DNA of 64,000 nt from contig CM063243.1 in NCBI GenBank assembly GCA_032158295.1, positions 2,232,001 through 2,296,000 of the forward strand. The letters are read 5' to 3'. The notes under the pieces were generated by a model. It saw nothing but the letters and a program-made list of their open reading frames with translations, did no database searches and was not told where the DNA came from. Source of the stretch: Pycnopodia helianthoides (lineage: Eukaryota > Echinodermata > Asteroidea > Forcipulatida > Asteriidae). The translations under genes were made by a program, and so were the position numbers. This document shows positions 45,201-56,100 of the stretch, one piece after another (the stretch's first letter is position 1; every line of letters starts with the position of its first letter).

Positions 45201-47094
45201 AAGGTTTGCTTGGATCTATTGCGGACTCTACTGAGGCACTGGACAAAAGAACTGGAGAAACAAAAGGATTCCAGAAACACGGATGTCCTTCTACAAAGCC
45301 AGTAAGTTGATCTTAGTAAATCTCTCTTGTCTTTTATGGAATGAAACCAAGGCCCCCCTTGCACTAAAGCCTGTAGGCTTGAAGTTACATGTAAATGAAA
45401 GATGATGAACAAATCTGTTTTCGATGTGCGAGGGAAACCCCAAATGCGGAAAACCTACACAATCAAGTAGGGACTGGAAACCAAATCCACGAAACCAGAG
45501 TCCAAAGAGGTGAGGTGCAATCCAACCTGAATGCCCAATCAGTAAAATGTGCAGGGGTCGCCCTTAACACTAGAAAGAATATGAAAGAAGGAGGTGGGGG
45601 AGGGGGTTAGAAAGAGTATGACAGGGAGAGGGGATCATGAATGTGTACGACTTGAAAAGGTGTTAAAATATTTTTAAATTATTTACAGTTCAAGAGAGGG
45701 AAACAAAATTGTTTTAAAATTTAGCAAGCAATCATGTTGATATGGTCTGTTGGAAAGGTGGGGGTTGTTTACTGTGGACATTGTACTCATGCATGTGGGG
45801 ATGTTGAGCCCTTCTTTAATCAGTAACTCTAATAACATTGAAACCCAAAAACCTTCTTTTACACCACCAGGAGTGTCTCAGGAATCTATGGCGGTTTGAT
45901 TTCCATGACAGATACAGTGAGCAGTTTAGCTACGAGGAAGGGAAGTGTAGCCAAAAAGGCAAAGGTAACGTTTTCTTCCTTTGGATGCAAAATGTTTAAT
46001 GGCCTTTGAGGGTGCATCCCAGCAAAATTATAAGTACTTTAGAAACCCATGCTAAATTATACATATTCAAAAATACTAAAACTCAATAGTTTCACAGCCT
46101 TTTGAAATAAAAAACACAGATTTGCAGTGACATCTAAACCTCAGTTTTCTTTTCAATTTTACGAGGGTCGTCCATGAGCCCCTCGAACTACAGTATGCCT
46201 GTCACAAATATTTTAAAAACTCAACTAGGAGTACTAACTTCCAAACAGTTGGGAAAGGGGTCCTACGCGTGTGAGCAAAAAAGGACATTTCAGGCCTACA
46301 TGTAGCTTACCCATCTTACCCACAACTGAGTGTCAATAACCCCAATATACAACATAGGACCCTATTATTTCATCAATCCCTGAAAGTATTGACCCTCAAA
46401 TCTGTCGTACCAGATATTTTTGAGGGCCTCCATAGAATGAGGCTCAGCACACTGTTGCTGTCAGTATTGAGTAAGGTACCTCCTTCCGAAAGACTGGGTC
46501 GAAACACGCCGCCATTAAAAAACAATTGTGTTTGAATCACATGTCGATTTGGTTGGTTGAGGAATTTTCAAAAGCCAATTCCCTTTTTGTTTTCATTCCA
46601 AAAAAGAGTTTTTTTCAGGCATGATGTTCTTCCTATTTTAGTCTGATTTCTGAAAAGCCGTGATTAAATAGCCTGAAAAGTCTATTTTTTAAAAAGCCTA
46701 CACCATGTTCACATGTTAGTCAGCCCTTTTACTCAATAAAATGTTCCTCTATTATAAAATGTCATGCATTTCTTTTATATACTTTAAAGAGGATGGGCCA
46801 TGGTGATTGAAGTTGACGTTATTTTCTTGGTAGATATAGGTGTATTTAGGGATGTAAAAAAAAAATTAAGAGTGACCTCTAGCGTGGCCCAACCTCTTTA
46901 AAAACGAAATGATAAGCAATCAATAAACCTGGAGTCATGTGTTGATATTTAAAATACAATTTCAAAATTTTCTTGCAAGATTTTTTGTTTATCTTATCAA
47001 ATGAATAATGTTATTACTGTACAGTACATGAAGTTTTTTAAACGTTTGTCTTTTTGTTCCATAGGTTGTTAAAGAACTTCTAGACCAGCTTTGA
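39233..47094 (+). CDS. KATNBL1: Katanin p80-like protein (KATNBL1-like), nine coding exons, 309 aa
   Basis: Coding exons: 39233-39358, 40526-40575, 41696-41783, 42435-42602, 43632-43798, 44435-44533, 45194-45301, 45871-45964, 47065-47094. All junctions are GT-AG, and phases agree to give 309 codons and TGA; human KATNBL1 has about 304. The C-terminal half is a con80 domain (katanin p80 C-terminal), with LNAALTFWRQDPGSLFSYLI, LTVDVLPILTM, GAWLDFLPTLHKLLSSKFA and LLRTLLRHWTKEL, close to KATNBL1. There are no WD40 repeats, which separates it from KATNB1. The N-terminal third is basic (QRNHNQPSFKVPVKKAYRQP), as in proteins that reach the nucleus and spindle. Family role: binds katanin p60 subunits and tunes microtubule severing. 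Introns hold a hairpin array, a tRNA-like SINE, a MITE and a SINE. The start ATG follows the acceptor directly, so a 5' UTR exon is expected. Confidence 0.9.
39401..39965. repeat. Tandem array of six hairpins in the first coding intron
   Basis: Six units spaced about 100 bp apart each fold on themselves: 39401-39468, 39503-39554, 39588-39669, 39685-39754, 39797-39878 and 39916-39965. The outer stem is ctagaactatgag with ctcatagttctag, and the inner stem is ttccgctatcgtt with aacgatagcgga. The third and fifth have a longer 82 bp form with an extra actgag or actatgagt, so short and long units alternate. Spacers such as agtcattgagtagctcc also repeat. A related mini-hairpin is at 63707-63729. It may be an amplified palindromic transposon or a cluster of structured RNAs. 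Confidence 0.8.
40778..40860. repeat. Copy of the CCATGG palindromic element
   Basis: The words cctcgctaccatgggcggcg and cgcgccatatcgatacctct match the element at 20310-20560. It lies in an intron of the katanin-like gene. Confidence 0.45.
41525..41596 (-). tRNA. tRNA-like sequence, probably the head of a SINE
   Basis: The minus strand folds as a tRNA: acceptor arms GGCTAGA with TCTAGTC, D arm GCTC-AGTTGGTA-GAGC, an anticodon arm around CCGGTACGTTAATCCGG, and a T arm with GGTTCAAATCC. The A box TAGCTCAGTTGG and B box GGTTCAAATCC are good. However, the anticodon stem has a T-T mismatch, the base before GTT is C where T is universal, and the T stem has one mismatch. A decayed copy at 55640-55720 shares not only the tRNA part but also the following aatttttct...tgttca(a)cccc tail, so it is more likely a SINE than a working tRNA(Asn). 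Confidence 0.55.
42088..42240. mobile_element. Diverged copy of the GGGCCC MITE
   Basis: It has gagctgcttaagcaattctg at one end, ggataccaaccaaaatatca inside and ggctctatggaactgggtcc at the other, the same order as 21174-21366. It lies in an intron of the katanin-like gene. Confidence 0.5.
42612..42996. mobile_element. TTAA MITE, complete copy in intron 4 of the katanin-like gene
   Basis: TTAA at 42612-42615 and at 42993-42996 flank ends that are inverted repeats: AGGAACATTACAGAATTGG at the left and, in reverse complement at the right, AGGAACATTACAAAATTGG. The interior carries cgctcactgagc and ggatgttttctactatcat, shared with copies at 36534, 52381 and 61304. It starts ten bases after the donor at 42602, a very close insertion that spared the splice site. 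Confidence 0.85.
43132..43500 (+). mobile_element. tRNA-derived SINE in the katanin-like gene
   Basis: An A box (tgccgagtggtttagtg) and B box (gggttcgaatcccgg) at the left are followed by a body with tgtgtccttgagcaagacac, a word found in the central or tail part of many animal SINEs and L2-like LINE tails. A taataataata stretch lies near the end. It is transcribed in the gene's sense direction, within the intron before exon 5. Confidence 0.65.
43990..44290. repeat. Tandem repeat, about four units, in an intron
   Basis: Copies of tcaaataagaacttgt(c/t)ctgctgtttatctact followed by a t(t)gg(g)a(a)tt..ggagacta(c) segment recur with spacing of 65-100 bp. It is internal to the intron between exons 5 and 6 of the katanin-like gene. 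Confidence 0.6.
44915..44990 (+). repeat. tRNA-like relic (SINE head)
   Basis: It has an A box ggttggccgagtggtttc and B box ggttcgaatcc at the right distance, with TGAGG and CCTCA as outer stem. There is no good anticodon arm. A second relic with ggattcgaacccacaac lies at about 44785-44805 in the opposite direction. Both are probably SINE remains. Confidence 0.4.
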
Positions 47095-49389
47095 TGTCCC
47101 GAATTGTTTCTGTGTGATCGTTAGATATGTGCAAATTCCGTCCACTGTTTAGCTTTATTAAATTAGTGAATTGATCACCAAATGTTAATTTATTTTTTAT
47201 CAAAGTGTGATTGTAAAAATAACTTTATCCTAATGATGCCAAATCCTCCACAATCCTATTCAGAAAAGCAAAACTAAACCAGTTTTTAAAAATTGATATG
47301 TGTAATAATGGTATTTTGGCTGGTAGCCATATTCTGGTAAGCAAAAATGCAATGTTTTTGTGCTTAGATACTTTTTGTGCTTAAGCAGGTGTCATGAATT
47401 TAGGCCCTTGTCTTAAGTTTAGACATTTGGATGTTGAGTTAACGTGGAGTGGAGGATTTTGGAGGATGTGGGAGGCAGGTTAATATTAAACACGCAACTG
47501 TAGCAGACATTTTATTTTAACCTAAAAAATATTTGAAAACTCCATCCATATTGATATTTTTTGCACGTTTTCTTTAAAAAAACATTATTCTTTATTGCTG
47601 ACTTCATTTGGGACTGTTTAATTTTACAAAAAGAAACAACAGTATATGGCATAATATGAAAAGAATGAATTGCATTAGTCTAAAGAATTGACTAATTAGC
47701 CCATCCCATGAAATATGCTAATTACATTCACGCATGCATACAGACACTATTGGTTGGCAAATGCCCTGGAGTTGTGTACTAGGCAGACGCACAAAGGCCT
47801 ACATGTACATGTATGTGTCACACCACTATCAGCCCCATACAAAAAGGCGTCTTTTCTATGTCTCTCATTTTGCCAACATGTAGTAGTGTTAGTGCGCATG
47901 CGCAATGTGCAGTTTACATGTTTACGGAAGGGTTACAATAAAAGCAATCTATTTTAACCGCAATGTACAACTTAGTGTTACAACGTCTGTGTTATAAATC
48001 AAATTTGTTTTTAATCCTAAACATGTTTAATAGAGTTTACATTTGGTTTGCCAAAATTATTGGGATTTAATGTAGGAAGTGCTGGATGGGCCAGTGTCTA
48101 AGAAACTGCAGGTACTAACATTCCTCCAGTGATTGCTTGCCTATAAATGTACAAAATAGCTGAATTAGGTTCAGCCGATATATCACAGCCCAATTTCACG
48201 GCACTGCTAACCGCAGCATTCTGTGCTTACTGCACCCTGTAAACATGGTCAAGTGTGGGATTCTAAGTTAGCAGAGCCATGAAATTGAGTCTTGATTAAT
48301 GTTCAATTTCACGGTACTACTTATTGTGTAAACATTGCTAGAGTACTTCTTCAATTAAACAAGGGCAGCATTTTTGTGTTAGCCCCATAAAAGGAGCACG
48401 CTGCAATGACAGCTACATGTACCAACTCTTCCGATTCTGCAGAAAGTTCCCTGAAAGTAAACCAATCTTTCCAGGTTCTGATGAACAATTCGAAACTCCC
48501 GCTGACAATGGAAACTTATTTCCTAGAATAGTGACCGTTATTCTAAATGTCTTCCTGATTGTTGTACAAAATCTACCCGATTGCAAGATGCAATTGTTGG
48601 CTGCTCTGCAAGGAGCTGATGTGAAACTTGGGACTAGTTCTTAACTGTACATTTGCAGGCCTGAAATTACACAAAGGCCAGGGAAGGAAACAACCTCCTA
48701 TTGCCCAAGTCTTTGCCTTGGTGCCCCTTGAAAAATTTCACAACAGATTTTAAAATTGTGCCCTCAAAGTTGCAAAATGAAAATGGCCTTGCCCTTTCAA
48801 AGATGAAGCTCAAGGCCTGCATTTGTAGTTCACATGGTTTAAAAAAAACAATGGAATTTTTTGCTGCAGGGGGCTAAAACTAGTTTCCAATAGTCAACCT
48901 GTAAAGGTCTCAGAGCAACTAGAGAAAAATGTTTACACTATCAATTGCACAATTAGTTATATTAAAATGTAAATAGTAAACAAACACACTTGTCAAGATT
49001 GATAAATAAATGCACAACGGCTGAAGTTACAAACTTTCATTGCAAACTGGTATGAGTTCTTTAAAGACTTTAAAGAGGGAGTCCGAGATCAAATTGAGTT
49101 TTGTGAGCAGTGCTCATTTTTCAATAGATAGAGCCCTCATGAAAGTTGGGAAAAGGTTACAAGTCTCTTTCCTCACGTTCAATCATTATTTTTGATACTC
49201 TTTCAGAGCGCAATTTGAAACACGACGTCATCGGACAGCAAAAACAAATGGGTCTGTTCATCCCCAAGAAGAATATTATTTGTGCAGTTGCACAGATCAA
49301 TATACGAATGGTTTTGCCCAAACCACCAATTTATAATAAGGCAAATAAAAAAGAAACCTGTTTAGAGTCCTGCCATTTTGAAAAGAGAT
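47095..49389. other. Intergenic, no gene recognised
   Basis: This is the stretch after the katanin-like gene. A cttaagcaggtgtcatgaat piece at about 47380 and a caatttcacggcactgctaa piece at about 48191 are relics of the GGGCCC MITE family. An AATAAA occurs near 47935, too far to assign safely. Short frames such as 48417-48644 have no support. Confidence 0.5.
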
Positions 49390-49545
49390 AGGAGGGCCTT
49401 TTTTTTTTTTTAAATGGCTGCCCGACACATTTTTTCAAGACAACCGGCCAGGCTATTTTTCAAGATGGTTGTAAGCTTTTTTCTGTGATCTTATTTATTT
49501 AAAAATTAATTTTATCCTAAAAAAAAAGGCGGCTTCTAAATAATT
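49390..49545. repeat. Dispersed repeat, second copy (see 2575-2760)
   Basis: It shares ttttttcaagacaaccggcc, caagatggtt and aaaaaaggcggcttctaa with the copy near the left end. Confidence 0.5.
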
Positions 49546-49929
49546 GGCCTTAAACAGTATTGACCCATTGCATTAACGTTATACATGGCAAATGTCTGCC
49601 ATGCTAGTCATTGCAGGAGTCAAGTGTGTTAAGTGTGTAAACGCTGCGTAGTCTAGACACTACAAGTAGACATTAACTCCCAAAATGGCACAACTAAAAC
49701 TATTGTGATGCGATGTTTGGTGATTTGGGTTTATAAACATCCACTAAAAAAAAAAATAAGCCCCTTGAGTTGGACTTGAATCCACAACGATCCACATCCT
49801 AACGCATGTGTCTATTCATTGACTACCCACATTCCCACAACACTAAAGAGATCATCCTTCCACAAGGGGCCCATTTGATTCCTATTGTACATACATGATG
49901 TGTAAAAGTGGGTACTGCAGTGCAGACAA

Positions 49930-50187
49930 GAGATCGATCCATTAAGCTCCAACCCCTTAGTGTGTTGACCAATCGCAACCTTGGCTATGCCACCGAAAGT
50001 TTGACACGCTACAATCCCATTAGAAAAGTAAGCATGCGTGCACGCGTGCTAAAAGCGCGCACATTCACATCGTTAGTGTGGCATTGAAGCGATGCAAATG
50101 TACTGCCCACGTGTGCAGTGGTGATGCAGCCAATGCTGTGATTGGTCAATATGTTAAGGGGGACGGGCTTAATGGATCGATCCATTA
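49930..50187. mobile_element. MITE with about 45 bp terminal inverted repeats
   Basis: The left end gatcgatccattaagctcca, followed by ccccttag and ttgaccaatc, is mirrored by the right end, which in reverse complement reads gatcgatccattaagcccgt, cccccttaa and ttgaccaatc. The interior has GCGC and tgcgtgcacgcgtg words. No coding frame is present. Confidence 0.7.
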
Positions 50188-50910
50188 AACTGATGTGACT
50201 GTTGTTTGGGGATTATTTGTTGAGGGGCAGGATAACTTTTGGAGAAAGAGATGTGGGTATAGTTTGGGCGCCCATCAGTTCAGGTGGGGCTACTCTGACC
50301 ATGGGTACAGACAGTGGAATTGCACTGTGTATTGAAGGCTCAAATTGTACTTGCAATTTTAACCAACATTTTAAATCATTCATTTATTTGTTGTGTACAA
50401 GGCCTTGGCAAGCTGTCAAGTATATGCCTGCTTGACTTGTTGGCAAGCTGCCATTAATTTACTGATAGGCCTTGGCAAGCTGCCAAGTATACATGTAGGC
50501 CAGCTTGACTTATTATGACTACGAGAGTCTGTGAGCAAGCCTGCTCAAGTTTGTTTGGAAAATGTTCAAATGCAAACCTGCCCTTAATCATGGTTTCAAT
50601 TGTTCGAGCTGCAGCAAAAATGGCAATTAGGTTTCATCGTTTTCTTTTCTTGTGTTGAGAGTATAAATGTCACATACTCCATGGAATGGAAAAATGAAAT
50701 GACAGACTGAAGACCGTTCCATGCTGTACATTTTTTCCTCATAGCAGTAAAGAAAGGCCTCCATTGAATTCAATGCACAGCGCCCACGTGTGATTACTGT
50801 ATATACTCTGTGCCCAGAAGAAATTGCCTTAACCACACTAGGGGAAACATTTTTCCGCCATTAAAGAAATCCTGCGCAAGAACCCTGATATTTTATATAA
50901 AAACAATTAG

Positions 50911-51756
50911 CTAGGAATCGTGCTTTCTGTTTGGTTTTCTCAGTATGTATTCATAAGTTCCTGTTCCATATTGTGGAAGAGGCAACGGGACAAACAGCCC
51001 AAGAATCCAGTACTGGCCAAAAACGTCTCGGAAATTCTCCCGAATTGATGTGTCCATTCCTTTTGTTCCGTTCATCATTTCATGTGTAGTCAGTCCCATA
51101 CATATAATGGTGAGTTCCCAACTGAAAAACCCAAAGGCAGCCAGGCCGCTCATCAGGCAAGTATAAAGTAGCATCACAAGGAGTACTTGAGGAAATCCTA
51201 TTGAACCTTGACTCCACGCCAGGAACGATGTTGGGAAAAGTGTGAAGAAAGTCATAGCGCCCACAAACTCCAAGTTAAACATCAGATGCATGTACGTTGC
51301 TAGAGTGATTAGACCATACAACGAAAGCAGCGTGGTGTACATGGCGAAAAGGATGAAGTGTTTCTGGGTGTGGTAGCCGATGCATTTTCCGATCACGAAG
51401 CAATGATGGTCGTGCTTAAGAACACACACTTTGCACAGTTTGCAATGATGAGACCGGAATGGTTCCATCAGTCTTCGTCGTTTATTACTTGACATTCTCG
51501 CACTCCCTTTCCAGTGGATGTCACGCCAAGCAGCCAGGAGATAGTTTCCAGTTCCATTGACAAGCAAGTAAAGCAGAAACCAACGGTGTTTCCTGCTGGA
51601 AAAGTTGAGTTTATGCGATAGCTCCGGCAGTATAACAAACCATTCTAAGGCAGCCGCAATTGATATCATAGTGATGTAATACAATACACAAAGAATATTC
51701 AACATGGATTTAAATTCAATTCGTTTTTTCAACACCTCCAACTCCAAGAGCCCCAT
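50911..51756 (-). CDS. ZDHHC24: ZDHHC24-like palmitoyltransferase, intronless (281 aa)
   Basis: A DHHC-type protein S-acyltransferase, which moves palmitate to cysteines of membrane proteins at Golgi or ER membranes. The cysteine-rich domain holds RSHHCKLCKVCVLKHDHHCF with the DHHC catalytic motif at residues 116-119, then GKCIGYHTQKHFILF. The TTxE motif (TTHE, 223-226) follows the last membrane segment. Hydrophobic segments lie at about 19-41, 58-76, 134-160, 165-182 and 190-221. The end (FVPLPLPQYGTGTYEYIL) and total length resemble ZDHHC24 (about 284 aa in human). The open frame extends 29 codons upstream to a stop, but that part has no ATG and its first codon is GTG. The chosen ATG has a good context (A at -3, G at +4). 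There are no introns, so a retrocopy origin is possible but the frame is intact. Confidence 0.88.
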   Translation of the reverse strand: MGLLELEVLKKRIEFKSMLNILCVLYYITMISIAAALEWFVILPELSHKLNFSSRKHRWFLLYLLVNGTGNYLLAAWRDIHWKGSARMSSNKRRRLMEPFRSHHCKLCKVCVLKHDHHCFVIGKCIGYHTQKHFILFAMYTTLLSLYGLITLATYMHLMFNLEFVGAMTFFTLFPTSFLAWSQGSIGFPQVLLVMLLYTCLMSGLAAFGFFSWELTIICMGLTTHEMMNGTKGMDTSIRENFRDVFGQYWILGLFVPLPLPQYGTGTYEYILRKPNRKHDS

Positions 51757-52380
51757 CTTTAGTTTTAACAATAACTCACTGTTCTTTGACTTTGTACTAC
51801 AGTTACTTTTCACTCCAGTCTTCTTTTGCCTTAACTTTTTCACTCACGACCTCCGATCTCCAGCTCTATTGCAGTCTAATTTAGACCCTAACTCTGAGTC
51901 AGTTAGCCTGGTCTGTCACAGGTACAGCAAGGCCGGCCGGGCCGGGGGAATTGAACACGATTGATTTTGACAGTAATGACACCCCGACACCATGACACTG
52001 GCACTGCAGTAACTGACAATCCAACCACTCACCGGGTCCAGGTCCAGGTCCATGTACCACTTATATAACAATGTAACCAGCAGTTTGCTAACAATAACAT
52101 TGTATCACATCAGTACACTGATTCTGACAACCTAATCCTGTGGATTGAACTACATGTACAAGGACGCCATTAAAAGAGAATTAAAAACATAATATTAAGA
52201 GCGCCCTCTTGGGTCAGATGCACAGCCGCAAATTATTATTTGGGGGGGGGGGGGGCAAACCTCAAGTGGTCGGCCTACGCAACACAGATGTTGCTACCCA
52301 AAACAAAACGTACACTTATTCTTTTAAAGTATTTTCTCGCCTGTAGGTTTTATAACTTTTTTTGTGTGGTGCTTTTGGAT

Positions 52381-52753
52381 GGAACATTACAGAATTGGTA
52401 AGAAAAAAACTTGTAAAATATACTTTTTGATCACAGATTTACATAAAACTTACACGGTCTAATGATGATGATAGTAGAAAACATCCCTTGAAATATTTCT
52501 GTCTGAAATGTCATATTTGATGAGAAATAAATAAACTAATTTTCCGATTAGAGTTTATCGCTCAGTGAGCGTTTTATTAATTTGTTGAATCTATATGATT
52601 TCATGCAAATGTGTAATCGGTTCACTATTTTCTCGTGACCCGGATGGGCGATCGATCTCAAACTTCTACAGGTTTGTCAGTTTATGTATGGTGGATTACA
52701 TAAAGTGCTTACACTGCCAGCAACTGTTTTGTTAGCAAAAACCAATTCTGTAA
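52381..52753. mobile_element. TTAA MITE, copy in reverse orientation, ends trimmed
   Basis: It runs from ggaacattacagaattggta to accaattctgtaa with the family interior (acggtctaatgatgatgata, cgctcagtgagcg). The outer TTAA is not preserved on either side, so this is an older copy. Confidence 0.7.
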
Positions 52754-55059
52754 ACCATAATTTACCACTATATCATCTACTTTTTAAAACTATTTATCTC
52801 TTATCATTAATTATATCTTACATCAGATCATGTTTACCAATTTGTGTATTAATTATATTTCTTGTAATGGCCGCTAATCGCTGTACTTATCCCCTTTTAG
52901 GTGATACTAACGTGTGCCTTGGCCATAAAAGAATAATGTAGTCATAACCTCGATCTTTGTGCTATATTGACGATGCTGATAATGGGTTAAGATCGACCAT
53001 GGCTCGAATTTGGCCTTGGACCGAAGGCCAGTGATTTTAGTGTCCGGCCAGTAAAACTCAGGACCAGACTAGTCCGGCAGTCTCTTGTTTTTCAATTGAA
53101 TAATGATACCTCACTGTGCAAGTATATTAAATTCATAAAAAGGTAACTTTCAAATGCTGACTTTGATCGAGTCTGTTGAGTACCCAAATTTACCCGAAAG
53201 ACAATTCTTCTCGCAGTGCACTTGCTCAACAAACAGAAGATGTTTGCATGTTAAACTTTGTAGAAAGTCCTTTCTCATTTAGATTCAGGTCTCGTGAAAT
53301 AAATTCTGGTTCGGGTAAACATTTTGAACCACAAGCCCTGTAGTGGTATTGTGGAATTTAACTGACGACATTTTAATTAAACGGCCGCCATTTTGTTTTC
53401 CAGGTAGGCCTATAGCTACTCCTTCTTTGGACCTTTATATTGCAACGTCACAGCCCGAGTTTTTGCCAACCAAGATTGGAAAACTATGGAAAGCCATAAA
53501 TGCAAAGCAAAAACAGATCTAGCCACTGTTTGTAACAATGTTACACAAAATATTCAAAAATAATGTTGAATTTGTTGGAAACAAAGCAACTAACCAGTGT
53601 CAAATAAAAATTTGCAAAAGTGATAAAATTTGGTCAACATTAATTGTCTGTTCACACGATTGAATGTTTTAATTACTTTTTACTGAAAATCCTTGAATGA
53701 ATTTTAATGTCTTGGAATAAACTGTTAATAAAATCTAACTTGTTATAAGAAAGAAATATTTTTTTCAGAATATGTAAATATTGAGCTTATTATGTTTCTG
53801 GACATATAATTTGTTTTCATTTTGTTCATTTGTTTTGTACACGAGTAGAAATGCACCATGTGACATAACACATTGTTTTCGGCCAACACACACATATAGT
53901 TTCCCACAAGTTTACGAGAGAAAAACTTTGATGATGGAACGTATACTTTTTTGTGACATGGTGGTCTCAAGATTGGCTAATAAAATAATAAAGTCTTAAT
54001 TGACGACGCTCGTTTTGGTCGCCGATATCGCAACACGAATTACTGGAGAAGAGATATCTCACACACAACCATCTGGCTCAAAAGATCCACCACAGTCATT
54101 TCCAACACAACACAACACAACGTTTTACCTCTCACTTTACAGTTTTAGTAAACATCATTTACGTCTATAGGTACCACACACATAGTTTTACTCTGTTGCT
54201 GATTGACTCTAAATACGTTATGCAAATTAGCCTCGTTTTGATCTGCCTGGTTTTTCTGCCAAAATCATCATAAGACGCTGTTTTGATCCCGATTCGTAGA
54301 CTTGCCCAGTCCCTCCAAGCCAGTCGATGTTTTGCCCTCTACCGGTGACTAATTCAAAAAACACTGCGTGGCCGATCAAGACTAGCTCCGGGCCCCATCA
54401 CATTATCTTAAATCAACTGCAGGAATACTGAAATTTTGAAGAACCATAGAGCAAGGTCCTTGCTCTCGGGAAGAACATAGCCAGTGTGCGCCCCCTTTCT
54501 TATAATCCTGGATCCGCCCTTAGCAAGTGCCTTGTCAACTATTTTTCAGCTGGTGAGGGGACTGTTATAAGAGGGCTTAGATTTATATTTTAAAAAAATA
54601 AAATAAAAATGCATAATTGTTTAGCAGGGACAATAGAACAACTCAGACAATAACGCCATTTCACATTTTCTATTATCAAACCGGAAAAATGACTTCAGAT
54701 GAGATTGAGGATAAAAATGATCGATTCACGCCTGCATGACTTGTAATTTGTTTTCTTCAATTTTTGTAAAGACAAGAATTTTTTGTAAGAACAATTGATG
54801 TTAATCACAAATCTTTTTTTCCACAGCCTTTTTTATTTGTAACTAACATATCCACTACAGAATATACCAATTGAAATACAACGCACTAAAGTTCGTTATT
54901 TGTATTGAAATGTGGTACTTATAGGCCTGCGCGTGAATGATTTATAATTGTGAAGATACAGCATTGCCTGGAATTACACAAAAGCCACGGAGGCCATGTG
55001 CTCAATTGCCTTAGTTTTGAGTTTTGAAGGCCTTGGTGCCTCATCAAAAGTTTTCCCTT
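52754..55059. other. Intergenic, no gene recognised
   Basis: AT-rich DNA with short frames only. There is a CpG-richer patch near 53380-53420 (acggccgccattttgttttc) that could be a promoter relic. I see no gene on either strand. Confidence 0.5.
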
Positions 55060-55320
55060 TCAATGGAAGTGCCCTTTGCAAATTGACAATAGCCCCTGCA
55101 CTCTCAAAAGTGAAATTCCAGGCCTTATAGTAAAGCGACGACGTTTCGATCTACGTATATTCATTAGGAAGAAACTATAATAAATAAATAAATAGTAAAC
55201 TTGCGGGTACAACCATGTGTAAATCTCTTTTATGTGAGTGTTGGCTCTGAGAAGGGCCGGTTTGGTCTCGACGTTTCGGACAGTACTCTGCTCATCTTCA
55301 GGAGACGTATTCATTAGTTT
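55060..55320 (-). mobile_element. Retroelement terminal relic with hammerhead-like motif
   Basis: On the minus strand near 55266-55304 the sequence cctgaagatgagcagagtac then tgtccgaaacgtcgag contains the hammerhead ribozyme core words CUGANGA and CGAAACGUC. Repeats with such words are known from the terminal repeats of Penelope-like elements. A stem II of about four pairs (gcag with ctgt) can be drawn, but no loop separates the two sides of stem III, so a simple active fold is not evident. A long frame here (55060-55449) is not conserved with anything I know. Confidence 0.4.
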
Positions 55321-55639
55321 GTCACAAAAGCTGAACCACGTAGGCCTATTTGTAAGGTAATAGTTCACCTCATTCAACAAATTAGTTTTTAGTACAAATG
55401 GTATTAATCGAAGATAACAATTATAGTATAGTGCACATGATAAGTCCATTTAATTTTATGTAGCCAATGTGAGGACATTCCGACTAAAAAGGTAAATTTG
55501 TTGTTTCAATTCATAAATCGAAATAAGCTAATCGTGGCACACAAACCTCCAATAAAACCAAAGCCGGTCATCTATCTCATCTGTTTTGTCGAAAGTGTGA
55601 ACTAATCAATATTATTATTCAATTTGGGGTGAACAGAGA

Positions 55640-55720
55640 AAAATTTACTGGAACGTGATTTGAACCTGATAAGACCTCCGGATAAACATGCCGGCGCACC
55701 AACTATTTTGTCAACTATCT
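55640..55720 (-). repeat. Decayed copy of the tRNA-headed SINE
   Basis: On the minus strand ggtgcgccggcatgtttatc, cggaggtctta and caggttcaaatcacg follow the tRNA-like sequence at 41525-41596, and the tail aatttttctctgttcacccc matches aatttttctttgttcaaccc there. The shared tail shows that both come from one SINE family. Confidence 0.55.
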
Positions 55721-55994
55721 TTGGTTGAGGTGTGCACAATCGAAACACAACCTGTAACTGCCGTGTGGCCAGGGCTCACGCTAAAGTTTACGATACAAGA
55801 TGTGAAGAGTACAGGGATCACCTTAAGGGGAGGCGACTTCTTATTTCAAATATCTAGCAATAAACCACAAGGGAAACTGACTGAGTAAATTTATATTTAC
55901 GCAGCCAGTTTCCTTGTTGTTTTTTGCTTGATATAAATAATATATCCCACATTACTTTTCAAATGAATGTGATTATTTACGAGCATGTGTTTAT

Positions 55995-56100
55995 CTTCAG
56001 GGGTCAATTTCATGGAGCTGCTTAAGCAGAAAATATTGCTTATCAATTTGCTGCTAAGCAAAAACGAGCAGTATCTCTATGTAATTGGGCCATGTAGGCT
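55995..56100. mobile_element. Partial GGGCCC MITE copy
   Basis: It starts ggtcaatttcatggagctgc ttaagcag, has tgctaagcaaaaacgagcag inside and ends tctatgtaattgggcc, a shortened version of 21174-21366. Confidence 0.55.

Noticed and set aside
51757..51843. Upstream start of the palmitoyltransferase at 51843
   Set aside because: The first codon is GTG right after a stop, which eukaryotes rarely use; the ATG at 51756 has good context and gives the family's normal length.
55060..55449. Protein gene of 129 codons
   Set aside because: The frame covers a repeat-like stretch with hammerhead words and AT-rich low-complexity DNA; no family match or splice support.
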